Notes: generated by a model from the sequence alone, not told the origin. A stretch of 64,000 bases of DNA from Baekduia soli (GCF_007970665.1 NZ_CP042430.1:186001-250000); one strand, 5' to 3'; shown: positions 44,370 through 53,781, numbered from the stretch's first letter. Translations and numbers: made by a program.

Positions 44370-45623
44370 GTGTCCGGGCCCCTAGGCGAGGACACGGCCG
44401 TGGCCCGGGCCTTCCGCGAGGAGGGCCCGGGCATCCTGGCCACGCTCATCGGCCAGGTCGGTGACTTCCAGCTCGCCGAGGACGCCCTGCAGGACGCGTT
44501 CGCCGCCGCGGTCGCGACGTGGCCGCGCGATGGCGTCCCGGACCGTCCCGGCGCGTGGATCACGACGACGGCGCGCCGCCGGGCGATCGACCGGCTGCGC
44601 CGGGAGCGGGGCCTGGCCGACCGGATCGTGCGGCTGGCGCACGCCGCCGCGCTGGAGGCCGCCGGCGACGAGGAGGATCCCGGCGAGCCCCCGCCGATCG
44701 GCGACGACCGGCTGCGGCTCATGTTCACCTGCTGCCACCCGGCGCTGGCCCTCGAGGCCCGCGTCGCGCTCACGCTCAAGAGCCTCGGCGGCCTGACCAC
44801 GGCCGAGGTCGCGCGGGCCCTGCTGACCAGCGAGCCGGCGATGGCCCAGCGGCTCGTGCGCGCCAAGCGCAGGATCGCGGCCGCCGGCATCCCCTACCGC
44901 GTGCCGCCCGCGCACCTGCTGCCCGAGCGCCTCTCGGGAGTGCTGGCCGTCGTCTACCTCGTCTTCAACGAGGGCTACGCGCCCGGCGACGGCGACCGGC
45001 TCGTGCGCGGCGAGCTGTGCGCGGAGGCGATCCGCCTGGGACGGCTGCTCGTCCGGCTCATGGGCGATGACCCCGAGACGCTCGGCCTCCTGGCGCTCAT
45101 GCTCCTGCAGGACGCCCGCCGCGGCGCGCGCGTCGACGGCGACGGGGCGGCGGTCCCGCTCGACCGCCAGGACCGCGAGCAGTGGGACCGCGGGCGCATC
45201 GCCGAGGGCGTGCGCGCGCTGGACGAGGCGCTCGTGCTGCGCGCCCCGGGCCCCTACCAGCTGCAGGCCGCGATCGCCGCGCTGCACGCCACCGCGCCGG
45301 AGGCCGCGGCGACCGACTGGGCGCAGATCGCCGCGCTGTACGCCGAGCTCGACCGGCGCGCGCCGTCGCCCGTCGTGCGCATCAACCGGGCGGCGGCCCT
45401 GGCCTTCGCCGGCAGCCCGGAGGCCGGGCTGTCGCTCCTGCAGCCGCTGGTCTCCGACCCGCGCCTGGCGGCCTACGCGCCGCTGCACGCCGCCCACGCC
45501 GAGCTGCTGCGCCGCGTCGACGCGCCCGAGGCGGCGCGCGCGGCCTACGACCGGGCCATCGCCGCCACGGCCAACGCCGTCCAGCGGGCGGAGCTGACCC
45601 GCCGCCGCGCGCTCGTCGCCTGA
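44370..45623 (+). CDS. ECF42-group RNA polymerase sigma factor with long C-terminal extension
   Basis: 417 residues. Sigma region 2 (ILATLIGQVGDFQLAEDALQ, DAFAAAVATWPRDGVPDRPG, AWITTTARRRAIDRLRRER) and region 4 (RVALTLKSLGGLTTAEVARA, AMAQRLVRAKRRI) are followed by about 220 residues of TPR-like helices (ELTRRRALVA at the end). The FTCCHPAL and YLVFNEGYAPG motifs are ECF42 signatures. The extension is thought to modulate activity in place of an anti-sigma factor. The start is uncertain: GTG 44370 and GTG 44400 stand in a degenerate direct repeat (GGCGAGGACCCG / GGCGAGGACACG). Confidence 0.9.
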   Translation: MSGPLGEDTAVARAFREEGPGILATLIGQVGDFQLAEDALQDAFAAAVATWPRDGVPDRPGAWITTTARRRAIDRLRRERGLADRIVRLAHAAALEAAGDEEDPGEPPPIGDDRLRLMFTCCHPALALEARVALTLKSLGGLTTAEVARALLTSEPAMAQRLVRAKRRIAAAGIPYRVPPAHLLPERLSGVLAVVYLVFNEGYAPGDGDRLVRGELCAEAIRLGRLLVRLMGDDPETLGLLALMLLQDARRGARVDGDGAAVPLDRQDREQWDRGRIAEGVRALDEALVLRAPGPYQLQAAIAALHATAPEAAATDWAQIAALYAELDRRAPSPVVRINRAAALAFAGSPEAGLSLLQPLVSDPRLAAYAPLHAAHAELLRRVDAPEAARAAYDRAIAATANAVQRAELTRRRALVA

Positions 45624-45675
45624 GGTCGCATCCTCTCCACCCGCTCCAGGCGGAAATCCGCGCCGGGGCGGCCGT

Positions 45676-45720
45676 TTCTTGAATAGGTAGATTTGCGATC
45701 GGGTTTTGATAGGTTGACCG
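45676..45720 (+). promoter_or_regulatory. AT-rich control region of the sulfate-assimilation operon
   Basis: A 45-bp stretch far richer in A/T than its surroundings. It contains TTGAATAGGTAGA (45679-45691) and TTGATAGGTTGA (45706-45717), a direct repeat 27 bp apart. It probably binds a regulator (an Rrf2- or LysR-type cys regulator is one guess) and includes a promoter; TAGGTT at 45712 could be the -10, leaving a leader of about 40 nt before ATG 45756. Confidence 0.5.
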
Positions 45721-45755
45721 TCCGCCCGCACCCGACCGGAGATCGAACGCACCTC

Positions 45756-47573
45756 ATGGAGCCCAGCACCGCCGGCCGCAAGGGGAGCCTCACCGACCCC
45801 GAGGTCTACGAGAACGTCCCCGGCCAGATCATCCCCGCGATCGCCCGGGAGTTCGACGACTTCGACAACGAGGCCGAGAAGTACCTCTCCGGCCAGACGC
45901 CCGAGAACGAGTTCATCGGCTTCCGCCTGAAGCAGGGCGTCTACGGCCAGCGCCAGCCCGACGTCCAGATGATCAGGATCAAGCTGCCCTTCGGCGGCAT
46001 CACGCCGGACCAGATGGACAACTTCGCCGACGTCATCGAGCGCTACGCGCCGCTGAACAAGGGCCACATCACCACGCGGCAGAACATCCAGATCCACCAC
46101 GTGCCGCTGCGCGACGCCGCCGCCCTGATCCGCGACCTCTCCGAGACGGGCCTCTCCAGCCGCGAGGGCTGCGGCAACACGGTGCGCAACGTCACGGGCG
46201 ACCCGTGGGCGGGCATCCGCGAGGACGAGGTCTTCGACCCGACGCCCTATGTCGGCGCCTACGTCCGCTACTTCGTGCGCCACCCCACGACGCAGCTCAT
46301 GCCGCGCAAGGTCAAGACGGCCTTCGAGGGCACGCCCTCGGAGGACCGCTCGATCACCGGCATCCACGACATCGCGTTCATCGCCAGGTACGGCGAGGAC
46401 GGGACGAAGGGCTTCGAGGTCCGGGTCGGCGGCGGCACGGCGATCATGCCGCGCATCGCCCCGACGCTCTACGACTTCGTCGAGGCCGACAACGGCGACT
46501 ACCTCAAGGTGGCCGAGGCCGTCTTCCGCATCTTCGACGCGCAGGACTGGCTGCGCGTCAACCGCGCCCGCGCCCGCCTGAAGGTCTTCGTCGACAAGTT
46601 CGGCATCGACGAGCTGCGCGCGCAGGTCGACGAGCAGCTCAAGGGCGACTGGGTGCACGAGCGCGACTTCTCCGTGGCCCCGCGGCGCTTCGACTACGAC
46701 GAGGAGGCCGGCGCCCCCGAGGTGCCGGCGTCCTACGGCTCGCCCAACGGCGACCTGTCGGAGTTCGAGCGCTTCTGCGGCTCCAACGTCGTGGCCCAGC
46801 GCCAGGCCGGCTTCAGCGCCGTCGAGGTCAAGGTCTACCGCGGCGACCTCACGCCGGAGCAGTTCCGCGGGCTCGGCCAGCTCATGCGCGACTTCTCGGG
46901 CGGCAACGCCCGCATGACCGTCGGGCAGAACATCGTCCTGCGCTGGGTGCGCGACGAGGCCGTCTACGACGTCTGGCAGCGCCTGGTCGAGCTCGGCCTC
47001 GGCGAGGCCGGCGCCCAGGAGATCACCGACAACGTCTCCTGCCCCGGCACCGACAGCTGCAAGCTGGGCATCACGAGCTCGATGGGCCTCAACGCGGCCA
47101 TCAACCAGAAGCTGCGCGAGATGGACATCACCGACCCGCTGTCGCGCCGCATCCACATCAAGAACTCCGGCTGCCCCAACGGCTGCAGCCAGCACCACAT
47201 CGCCGACCTCGGGTTCTACGGCGCGTCGATCAAGGTCGGGGAGCACACGATCCCGGCCTACGTCGCGCACGTCGGCGGGGTCTACGAGGAGGGCCGGGTC
47301 GCCTACGGCACCCGCCTCAAGGTCCGCCTGCCCGCCAAGCGCGTCCCCGACGCGGTCGAGCGCTGGGTGCGCATGTACGAGGCCGAGCGCACCGAGGGCG
47401 AGACGTTCAAGGCCTACGCCGACCGCGTCGGCACGGCCCGCTTCGAGGACGAGGTCAAGGGCGACCTGGCCCTGCCCGTCGAGTTCGGGCTCGACACCAT
47501 GAACATGTTCCTGGACTGGGATCGCCACCAGCCCTTCGCCGTCCAGCGTGGCGAGGGCGAGTGCGCGGTCTAG
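45756..47573 (+). CDS. Ferredoxin-dependent sulfite (or nitrite) reductase
   Basis: 605 residues. Two ferredoxin-like half-domains and two siroheme/4Fe-4S halves: GHITTRQNIQIHHV, EGCGNTVRNVTGDPWAG (siroheme pocket), then Cys429-x5-Cys435 (CPGTDSCKLGI) and Cys473-x3-Cys477 (GCPNGCSQHH) ligating the cluster and siroheme. Six-electron reduction to sulfide is favoured over nitrite because the next genes are APS reductase and ATP sulfurylase. First gene of the sulfur operon; its end overlaps the next gene by 13 bp. Confidence 0.9.
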   Translation: MEPSTAGRKGSLTDPEVYENVPGQIIPAIAREFDDFDNEAEKYLSGQTPENEFIGFRLKQGVYGQRQPDVQMIRIKLPFGGITPDQMDNFADVIERYAPLNKGHITTRQNIQIHHVPLRDAAALIRDLSETGLSSREGCGNTVRNVTGDPWAGIREDEVFDPTPYVGAYVRYFVRHPTTQLMPRKVKTAFEGTPSEDRSITGIHDIAFIARYGEDGTKGFEVRVGGGTAIMPRIAPTLYDFVEADNGDYLKVAEAVFRIFDAQDWLRVNRARARLKVFVDKFGIDELRAQVDEQLKGDWVHERDFSVAPRRFDYDEEAGAPEVPASYGSPNGDLSEFERFCGSNVVAQRQAGFSAVEVKVYRGDLTPEQFRGLGQLMRDFSGGNARMTVGQNIVLRWVRDEAVYDVWQRLVELGLGEAGAQEITDNVSCPGTDSCKLGITSSMGLNAAINQKLREMDITDPLSRRIHIKNSGCPNGCSQHHIADLGFYGASIKVGEHTIPAYVAHVGGVYEEGRVAYGTRLKVRLPAKRVPDAVERWVRMYEAERTEGETFKAYADRVGTARFEDEVKGDLALPVEFGLDTMNMFLDWDRHQPFAVQRGEGECAV

Positions 47574-48178
47574 GCGAGCAGCTCACCGAGACCCTCCGGC
47601 AGGCCACCGGCCACGACCGGCTCGTCCTCCTGTGCTCCTTCCAGAAGGAGGAGTCGGTGATCCTCGACGAGCTGGCGGCCGTCGCCGGCGGCCTGGACGG
47701 CATTCGCGTGGTCACGATCGACACCGGGGTTCTCTTCGCGGAGACCCTGGCAACCTGGAAGCGATTCGAGGATCATTTCGGCGTGCGCATCGAGGTGCAG
47801 GACGCAGCCTCTCCGTCGGAGCCATGGACCGGGCCCGAGCACTGCTGCACGCCCCTGAAGGTCGCCGGCCTGGAGCGCGCGCTCGGCGACGCCGACGCGT
47901 GGGTCACCGGGGTGCGCCGTGAGCAGGCCGCGACGCGCGCGGACGCCGAGCTCGTGGAGGTCGACCCCAGGCGGGGGATCGCCAAGTACAACCCGCTCGC
48001 GTTCTGGACCGAGAAGGACATCTGGAACCGCATCCTGGAGCGCGGGCTGCCCTACCACCCGCTGCACGACCAGGGCTATGCCTCCATCGGGTGCGCGTGC
48101 TGCACCCAGCCCGGCGACGGCCGCGAGGGTCGCTGGGCCGGGACCGACAAGACCGAGTGCGGGCTGCACGTCGTATGA
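47561..48178 (+). CDS. cysH: Adenylylsulfate (APS) reductase, 4Fe-4S type
   Basis: 205 residues. PP-loop-type SFQKEESVILDEL; TIDTGVLFAETL; VTGVRREQAATR; KYNPLAFWTEKDIW; catalytic Cys200 in ECGLH. Cys95-Cys96 (HCCTPLK) and Cys178-x2-Cys181 (GCACC) form the iron-sulfur ligand set that separates APS reductases from PAPS reductases. It reduces APS to sulfite with thioredoxin. That fits the absence of an APS kinase here. GTG 47561 inside the end of the sulfite reductase gene is the best start. Confidence 0.92.
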   Translation: MRGLGEQLTETLRQATGHDRLVLLCSFQKEESVILDELAAVAGGLDGIRVVTIDTGVLFAETLATWKRFEDHFGVRIEVQDAASPSEPWTGPEHCCTPLKVAGLERALGDADAWVTGVRREQAATRADAELVEVDPRRGIAKYNPLAFWTEKDIWNRILERGLPYHPLHDQGYASIGCACCTQPGDGREGRWAGTDKTECGLHVV

Positions 48179-48192
48179 GCGAGCGCTGACCC

Positions 48193-49095
48193 TTGGATCC
48201 GCTCGTCATGGTCTTCGGCCTCGGGGTCGGCGTGCTCATCGGGATGACCGGCATCGGCGGCGGCTCGCTCATGACGCCGCTGCTCATCCTGTTCGCCGGC
48301 GTGCACCCGACGGTCGCCATCGGGACCGACCTGGCCTACGGCGCGCTCACCAAGACGGTCGGCGGCTGGCGCCACCTGCGCAAGGGCACCGTCGACCTCG
48401 GCGTCTCCAAGTGGCTGGCCTTCGGCAGCGTGCCGGGCTCGATCCTGGGCGTCGTCCTGCTCGACGCGGTCCTCAAGCGCAGGCCCGACATCCTGCTCAC
48501 CGGCGTCGCCGTCGCCCTGCTGGTCGTCGCGGTGTCCATCCTCTTCCGCGCCCTGTTCCTGCAGGCCGCGATCGCCCGCGAGCGCGACACGGTCGTGCTG
48601 ACCACCACGGTCAAGGCCTCCGCCGTCGGCCTCGGCGCCGTGCTCGGCCTGCTGCTGGGCCTCACCAGCGTGGGCTCCGGCGCGCTGATCGGCCTGGCCC
48701 TCATCCTGGTCTTCCGCCTGACCCCGCACCGCGTCGTGGGCACCGACGTCTTCCACGCCGCGATCGTGCTCTGGGCCGCGGGCCTGGCGCAGGGGGTCGC
48801 CGGCAACATCGACTTCGTCCTGATGGGCAACATCCTCATCGGGTCGCTGCCGGGCGTGCTCATCGGCACCGCGCTCATCGACCGGATCCCGTCCGTCGTC
48901 CTGCGCCCGCTGCTGGGCTGCGTCCTGCTCGGCTCGGCCCTGGGCGTCCTCACCAAGGCCGGGGTCGACCTGCCGACCTGGACCATCGTGGGCGTCCCCG
49001 CGCTCGTCGGGCTGGCCTTCACCCTGGTCCACCGCGGTCGCGCCCGCCATCGCGCCATGAACGAGAAGCCGACCCCGGAGGTCGTCCCCGTATGA
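48193..49095 (+). CDS. TSUP (TauE/SafE) family membrane transporter, probable sulfite exporter
   Basis: 300 residues, about eight hydrophobic segments. The duplicated TSUP motif is visible: GMTGIGGGSLMTPLLILFAG near the start, and GLTSVGSGALIGLALILVFR in the second half (about 155-175). Placed inside the assimilatory sulfate operon, it probably exports excess sulfite or moves sulfate/sulfur anions. TTG 48193 is the apparent start. Its end overlaps cysD by ATGA. Confidence 0.88.
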   Translation: MDPLVMVFGLGVGVLIGMTGIGGGSLMTPLLILFAGVHPTVAIGTDLAYGALTKTVGGWRHLRKGTVDLGVSKWLAFGSVPGSILGVVLLDAVLKRRPDILLTGVAVALLVVAVSILFRALFLQAAIARERDTVVLTTTVKASAVGLGAVLGLLLGLTSVGSGALIGLALILVFRLTPHRVVGTDVFHAAIVLWAAGLAQGVAGNIDFVLMGNILIGSLPGVLIGTALIDRIPSVVLRPLLGCVLLGSALGVLTKAGVDLPTWTIVGVPALVGLAFTLVHRGRARHRAMNEKPTPEVVPV

Positions 49096-50003
49096 GCTCG
49101 CACGCCCTGAGCCACCTGCAGGCCCTCGAGGCCGAGGCCATCCACGTGATGCGCGAGGTCGCCGCCGAGCGCGAGAGGCCCGTGCTGCTGTTCAGCGGCG
49201 GCAAGGACTCCATCGTGCTCGTACGCCTGGCCGAGAAGGCCTTCCGCCCCGGCCGCTTCCCGTTCCCGCTCATGCACGTCGACACGGGCCACAACTTCGC
49301 CGAGGTCATCGCGTTCCGCGACCGGATGGCCGACGAGCTCGGCGAGCGCCTGGTCGTCGCGTCGGTGCAGGAGTCGATCGACCGCGGCCGCGTCGTCGAG
49401 GAGACCGGGCCCCGCGCCTCGCGCAACCGCCTGCAGACCACGACGCTGCTCGACGCGCTGGCCGAGTACGGGTTCGACGCCGCCTTCGGGGGCGCGCGCC
49501 GCGACGAGGAGCGCGCGCGGGCCAAGGAGCGCATCCTCTCCTTCCGCGACGACTTCGGCGGCTGGGACCCCAAGGCCCAGCGGCCCGAGCTGTGGAACCT
49601 CTACAACACCCGCGTGCGCCGCGGCGAGAACGTCCGCGCGTTCCCGCTCAGCAACTGGACCGAGCTCGACGTGTGGCAGTACATCCTCCAGGAGCAGATC
49701 GAGGTGCCCTCGATCTACCTGGCCCACGAGCGGCGGGTCTTCCGCCGCGACGGGATGCTCTACGCCGACTCCGAGTTCATCGCCCGCGACGCCCGCGACT
49801 CCGATCCGTTCAGGGCCTCGGTGCGCTACCGCACCGTCGGCGACATGTCGTGCACCGGCGCCGTGGCGTCGGAGGCCTCGACGCTCGAGCAGGTCGTGGC
49901 CGAGATCGCCGCCACCGACGTGACCGAGCGCGGCGAGACCCGCGCCGACGACCGCGTGTCGGAGTCGGCGATGGAAGACCGCAAGGTCGCCGGGTACTTC
50001 TAG
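49092..50003 (+). CDS. cysD: Sulfate adenylyltransferase subunit 2 (small subunit)
   Basis: 303 residues. N-type ATP pyrophosphatase with LLFSGGKDSIVLVRLAEKAF (PP-loop at 35-40), HVDTGHNFAEVIAFRD, FGGARRDEERARAKERI, LWNLYN, and the ending GRVSESAMEDRKVAGYF-like VSESAMEDRKVAGYF. Forms ATP sulfurylase with CysN, making APS from sulfate and ATP. ATGA overlap with the transporter gene, 6 bp to cysN. Confidence 0.95.
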   Translation: MSSHALSHLQALEAEAIHVMREVAAERERPVLLFSGGKDSIVLVRLAEKAFRPGRFPFPLMHVDTGHNFAEVIAFRDRMADELGERLVVASVQESIDRGRVVEETGPRASRNRLQTTTLLDALAEYGFDAAFGGARRDEERARAKERILSFRDDFGGWDPKAQRPELWNLYNTRVRRGENVRAFPLSNWTELDVWQYILQEQIEVPSIYLAHERRVFRRDGMLYADSEFIARDARDSDPFRASVRYRTVGDMSCTGAVASEASTLEQVVAEIAATDVTERGETRADDRVSESAMEDRKVAGYF

Positions 50004-50009
50004 GCCTCC

Positions 50010-51236
50010 ATGAGCACCCTCCTGCGCCTCGCCACGGCGGGCTCCGTCGACGACGGCAAGTCCACGCTCATCGGACGGCTGCTGCACGACAGCAAGGCGA
50101 TCCTCGCCGACCAGTACGCCGACCTCAACGGCCGCGACGGCGAGCTGGACCTGTCGCGCCTGACCGACGGCCTGAAGGCCGAGCGCGAGCAGGGCATCAC
50201 GATCGACGTCGCCTACCGGTACTTCGCCACCCCCAACCGCGACTACATCCTGGCCGACACGCCGGGCCACGTGCAGTACACGCGCAACATGGTCACCGGT
50301 GCGTCGACGGCCGACGTGGCGATCGTCCTGGTCGACGCGCGCCACGGCGTGGTCGAGCAGACCAAGCGCCACGCGTTCATCGCGGCGCTGCTCGGCATCC
50401 CGCACCTGGTGGTCGCGGTCAACAAGATGGACCTCGTCGGGTTCTCCGAGGAGGTCTTCGACGGGATCGTCCGCGACTTCTGCGGCTTCCGCCGCCGCCT
50501 GAGCTCGCCCGACGTCGCGTTCATCCCGATCAGCGCCCTCAACGGCGACAACGTGGTCGACCGCTCCGAGGCCATGCCGTGGTACGGCGGCGCGCCGCTG
50601 CTGGCCCACCTCGAGGCCATCGACCCCGCCGACGACCGCAACCTCACCGACCTGCGCTTCCCGGTCCAGCTCGTCATCCGCAGCGAGGGCAACGACTTCC
50701 GCGGCTACGCCGGCCAGGTCGCCTCCGGCGTCGTGCGCCCCGGCGACCGGGTGCGCATCCTGCCCTCGGGCGTCGAGTCCGTGGTCGCGTCGGTCGAGAC
50801 GTTCGACGGCCCCCTGACCGAGGCCGTGCCGCCGCAGAGCGTCACGGTCCGCCTCGCCGACGACGTCGACGCCTCGCGCGGCGACGTGATCGTCCACGCC
50901 GACGGCGACGCGGCCGCCGTGCGCGAGCTCGAGGCCGACGTGTGCTGGTTCGCCGAGCGCCCGCTGCGCCCGGGCGCGCGCTACCTGCTCAAGCACCTGA
51001 CCCAGACCGTCGACGTCGTGGTCGACGAGATCCGCGACCTGCTCGACGTCCACACCCTGGACCGCCACGCCCCGCCGACAGAGCTCGGGCTCAACGACAT
51101 CGGGCGCGTGCGGCTGCGCACCCGCCGCCCGCTCGTCGCCGACCCCTACGCCTCCAACCGCGCGACCGGCGCCTTCATCCTCATCGACGAGACCTCCAAC
51201 GACACGGTCGCCGGAGGCATGGTCAGCAGCACGTAG
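50010..51236 (+). CDS. cysN: Sulfate adenylyltransferase subunit 1 (GTPase)
   Basis: 408 residues. EF-Tu-like GTPase: GSVDDGKSTLIGRLL (P-loop), EREQGITIDVAYRYF (switch I), LADTPGHVQYTRNM (G3), VNKMDLVGF (G4), ISALNGDN (G5), followed by two beta-barrel domains. It stops after these, with no fused CysC APS kinase. This agrees with a pathway through APS rather than PAPS. Last gene of the sulfur operon. Confidence 0.95.
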   Translation: MSTLLRLATAGSVDDGKSTLIGRLLHDSKAILADQYADLNGRDGELDLSRLTDGLKAEREQGITIDVAYRYFATPNRDYILADTPGHVQYTRNMVTGASTADVAIVLVDARHGVVEQTKRHAFIAALLGIPHLVVAVNKMDLVGFSEEVFDGIVRDFCGFRRRLSSPDVAFIPISALNGDNVVDRSEAMPWYGGAPLLAHLEAIDPADDRNLTDLRFPVQLVIRSEGNDFRGYAGQVASGVVRPGDRVRILPSGVESVVASVETFDGPLTEAVPPQSVTVRLADDVDASRGDVIVHADGDAAAVRELEADVCWFAERPLRPGARYLLKHLTQTVDVVVDEIRDLLDVHTLDRHAPPTELGLNDIGRVRLRTRRPLVADPYASNRATGAFILIDETSNDTVAGGMVSST

Positions 51237-51524
51237 GGCGGACCAAAGGTGATGCGCGCGGCCCCGGCGCCGGCGCCGTCGTGCTCGCCATCGTCCACGT
51301 GAACGGGTTGGAGCGGTAGGCGGCCGCCCGCCCAGGACCACCCGTGCGCGTCGCGTTCTGCGGCCGTCCCGGAGCCCCGCAGGGCCCATCCCCAGAACTG
51401 GCTGGACATCCGTCCGGTCCGATTCGGACAGTCGTCCAGTTCTGCTCCGGGCCTCGCGCGGGTGTCGATCCTGTGCTCATCGCCGGCGCCATGGACGGCC
51501 CGGCCGGACCCGAGGAAGTAGAAG
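51237..51524. other. Gap after cysN with a cruciform-like structure
   Basis: No convincing gene. It contains the nested inverted repeat at 51393-51444 and otherwise GC-rich unstructured sequence. Could hold the sulfur-operon terminator and the promoter for the small ORF at 51525. Confidence 0.5.
51393..51444. other. Nested inverted repeat
   Basis: Outer arms CAGAACTGG (51393-51401) / CCAGTTCTG (51436-51444), with an inner GTCCG-ATT-CGGAC hairpin (51417-51429). RNA or cruciform structure; no match to a riboswitch class that I recognise. Confidence 0.45.
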
Positions 51525-51620
51525 ATGCGGAACCCCAAGGCCAAGCTCATGCGTCTGGCCGGCGCGGTCGCGGTCATCGCGCTCGTCGTCGAGGCGCTCG
51601 GCGCCGGCTTCAAGTGGTAG
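51525..51620 (+). CDS. Very small single-pass membrane protein (31 aa)
   Basis: ATG preceded by GAGGAAGTAGAAG, a good ribosome site. The peptide is basic at the start (MRNPKAKLMR), then one hydrophobic helix LAGAVAVIALVVEALGAGF, ending in KW before TAG. Length, charge and ribosome site support a real small membrane protein. A second tiny GTG frame just after (51626-51682, 18 codons) also ends RKW-stop but has no clear ribosome site. Function unknown. Confidence 0.5.
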   Translation: MRNPKAKLMRLAGAVAVIALVVEALGAGFKW

Positions 51621-51761
51621 GCGCCGTGCGCGCCCCGCTGGCCACGATCCGGCCCCAGTGGGTCGAGATCAGGAAGTGGTAGCCACCGCACCGTGATCGT
51701 GCGCCCGGCGCGCCCCGGAGTCCAGGGCGCGCCGCGGCGCGCCGTCGTCCCCGCGACCGCC

Positions 51762-53779
51762 ATGTCCTCGCTGCTCCGCCCCTTCAGGCTCTACGTCGCC
51801 GCCGTCTGCGTGGCGGGCTCGGCCCTGGGCGGCCTGCTCCTGATGGCCGACCACGGGCGGCTGCAGCACACCTGGTCCCCCGCGGTGGCGATGCTGGTCC
51901 TGCTCGCGCTCGTCGGGGAGTTCGTCCCGATCCGCGTCTTCCGGCGCGGCGCCGAGGGCGACCTGACCGTCTCGACCGCCTTCGCGTTCGCCCTGCTGCT
52001 CGACGCCGGCCCGGCGGCCGCCGCGCTGACGCTGGTGCTGGCGACCGTGGCCTCCGACGCGCGGGCCCGCAAGCCGCTCGTGCGGATCTGGTTCAACGCC
52101 GCGCAGTACTGCATCGCCCTGGCCGCGGCGTGGGTCGTGCTCGACGCGTTGACCGACGTCCCGCACGCCACGGGCCCGGCGTTCCTGCCCGGCGACCTGC
52201 CGGCCATGATGGCCTCGGCGCTGGCGTTCTTCGTCACCAACGCCCTGCTGGTCGCCATCGTCGTCGCGCTCGCGCAGGGCTTCTCGGTCCGCGCCTATCT
52301 GCGCGAGGACCTCGTCTTCGTCGGCGCCGCGGCGGGCATGGCGCTCGCCCTGGCGCCGCTGGCCGTCCTGGCCACCGAGTTCAGCTTCCTGCTCGTCGCC
52401 ACGCTCGCGCTGCCCCTGCTGGGCGTCTACCGCGGCGCGCGCCAGGCGCTGGAGCTCGAGCACCACTCGCTGCACGACTCGCTCACCGGGCTGCCGAACC
52501 GCAGCATGCTGCGCACGCGGCTGGAGAACGCGCTGCGCGCCGCCGTCCGCGAGGACGACGCCGGCGCGACCGTGATGCTGCTCGACCTCGACCACTTCAA
52601 GGAGATCAACGACACGCTCGGGCACATGCACGGCGACCTGCTGCTCGGCGAGGTCGCCGAGCGCCTGCGCCGCGGCGTCCGGGCCGAGGACCTCGTCGCG
52701 CGGCTGGGCGGTGACGAGTTCGCCATCGTCCTCGGGGGCTCCGACGCCCCCGACCATGCCGTGGAGCTGGCGCGGCGGCTGCTCGTCGAGCTCGCCGCCC
52801 CCGTCGAGGTCGAGGGGATCACGCTCCGCGTCGAGGCCAGCATCGGCATCGCGTCCTGGCCCGACCACGGCGCCGACGTCGAGACGCTCATGCGCCGCGC
52901 CGACATCGCGATGTACGTGGCCAAGGGCGGGCGCACCGGCGTCGAGGTCTACGACGAGCGCCACGAGAGCAACACGCCCGCGCGCCTGAGCCTCGCCGGC
53001 GAGCTGCGCGACGGCCTGGACCTCGGCGAGCTCGAGGTCTTCTTCCAGCCGCAGGCCGAGCTGCGCACCGGCGACGTCCGCGGCGTCGAGGCGCTCGTGC
53101 GCTGGCACCACCCCGTCCACGGCCTGCTGGCCCCCGACGAGTTCATCCCCGTCGCCGAGAACACCGGCCTCATCGCGCCGCTGACGCTGACGGTGCTCGA
53201 CCAGTCCCTGGCCCAGCTCGACGCCTGGGACGGCGAGGGGCTGCACCTTGAGATGGCGGTCAACCTCTCCACGCGCAACCTGCTGGACCGCGACCTGCCC
53301 GCCCACATCTCGACGCTGCTGGCCAAGCACCGCATCGCGCCCGCGCGGCTGGAGATCGAGATCACCGAGAGCATGGTCTCCGAGGACCCCCAGCGGGTGT
53401 TCGCCGTCCTGGACGCCGTCGCCGCGCTCGGCGTGCGCATCACGCTCGACGACTTCGGGACCGGGTACTCGTCGCTGGCCAACCTGCGGGACCTGCCCGT
53501 GGGCCGGGTCAAGATCGACCGCTCGTTCATCTCCGGGATGGCCGAGCACTCCGCCGACGCCATCATCGTGGCCTCGACCATCGAGATGGCCCAGCGCCTG
53601 GGCCTCACGGTCGTGGCCGAGGGCGTCGAGAGCGCCGAGGCGCTGGAGCAGCTGCGCACGATGGGCTGCGACATCGCCCAGGGCCACGTGCTCAGCCGCG
53701 CCCTGCCCCCGCCCAGCTCACGGCCTGGCTGGCCGCCCGCCGCCGGGCGCTGCGCGGCATCCTGCCGGAGGCCGCCTAG
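51762..53779 (+). CDS. Membrane GGDEF-EAL cyclic-di-GMP protein (one-base frameshift near the 3' end)
   Basis: About 670 residues if repaired. An N-terminal region of about seven to eight membrane segments (1-220, MASE-like sensor), GGDEF domain with intact RLGGDEFAIV, and EAL domain with EALVRWHHP, NLSTRNLLDRDLP, EITESMV, DDFGTGYSSLANL and AEGVES. Both active sites are kept, so it could make or degrade cyclic-di-GMP. After VLSRALPP the frame is lost: the run CCCCC at 53706-53710 appears one C short; the next frame continues AQLTAWLAARRRALRGILPE to TAG 53777-53779. Catalytic parts precede the lesion. Confidence 0.85.
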
Positions 53780-53781
53780 CC

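Noticed and set aside
44382-47528. A 1048-codon open frame on the minus strand opposite the sigma factor and sulfite reductase genes
   Set aside because: GC-rich shadow frame: low-complexity His/Asp/Val/Leu/Arg-rich composition, no domain, and opposite well-supported genes.
50010-51236. CysNC fusion (ATP sulfurylase plus APS kinase)
   Set aside because: The protein ends after the beta barrels and has no kinase P-loop at the C-terminus; the cysH product looks like an APS, not PAPS, reductase.
48336-51389. A 1017-codon minus-strand frame opposite the TSUP, cysD and cysN genes
   Set aside because: Same shadow effect of high third-position GC; the plus-strand proteins have full family motifs.
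51237-51524. A cyclic-di-GMP riboswitch ahead of the GGDEF-EAL gene
   Set aside because: The nested inverted repeat lacks the conserved GEMM core sequences, and a small ORF lies between it and the gene.
51344-51682. A 112-codon frame between cysN and the GGDEF-EAL gene
   Set aside because: Runs through the inverted repeat, lacks a ribosome site, and has shadow-like composition; the 31-codon frame inside the same DNA is better supported.
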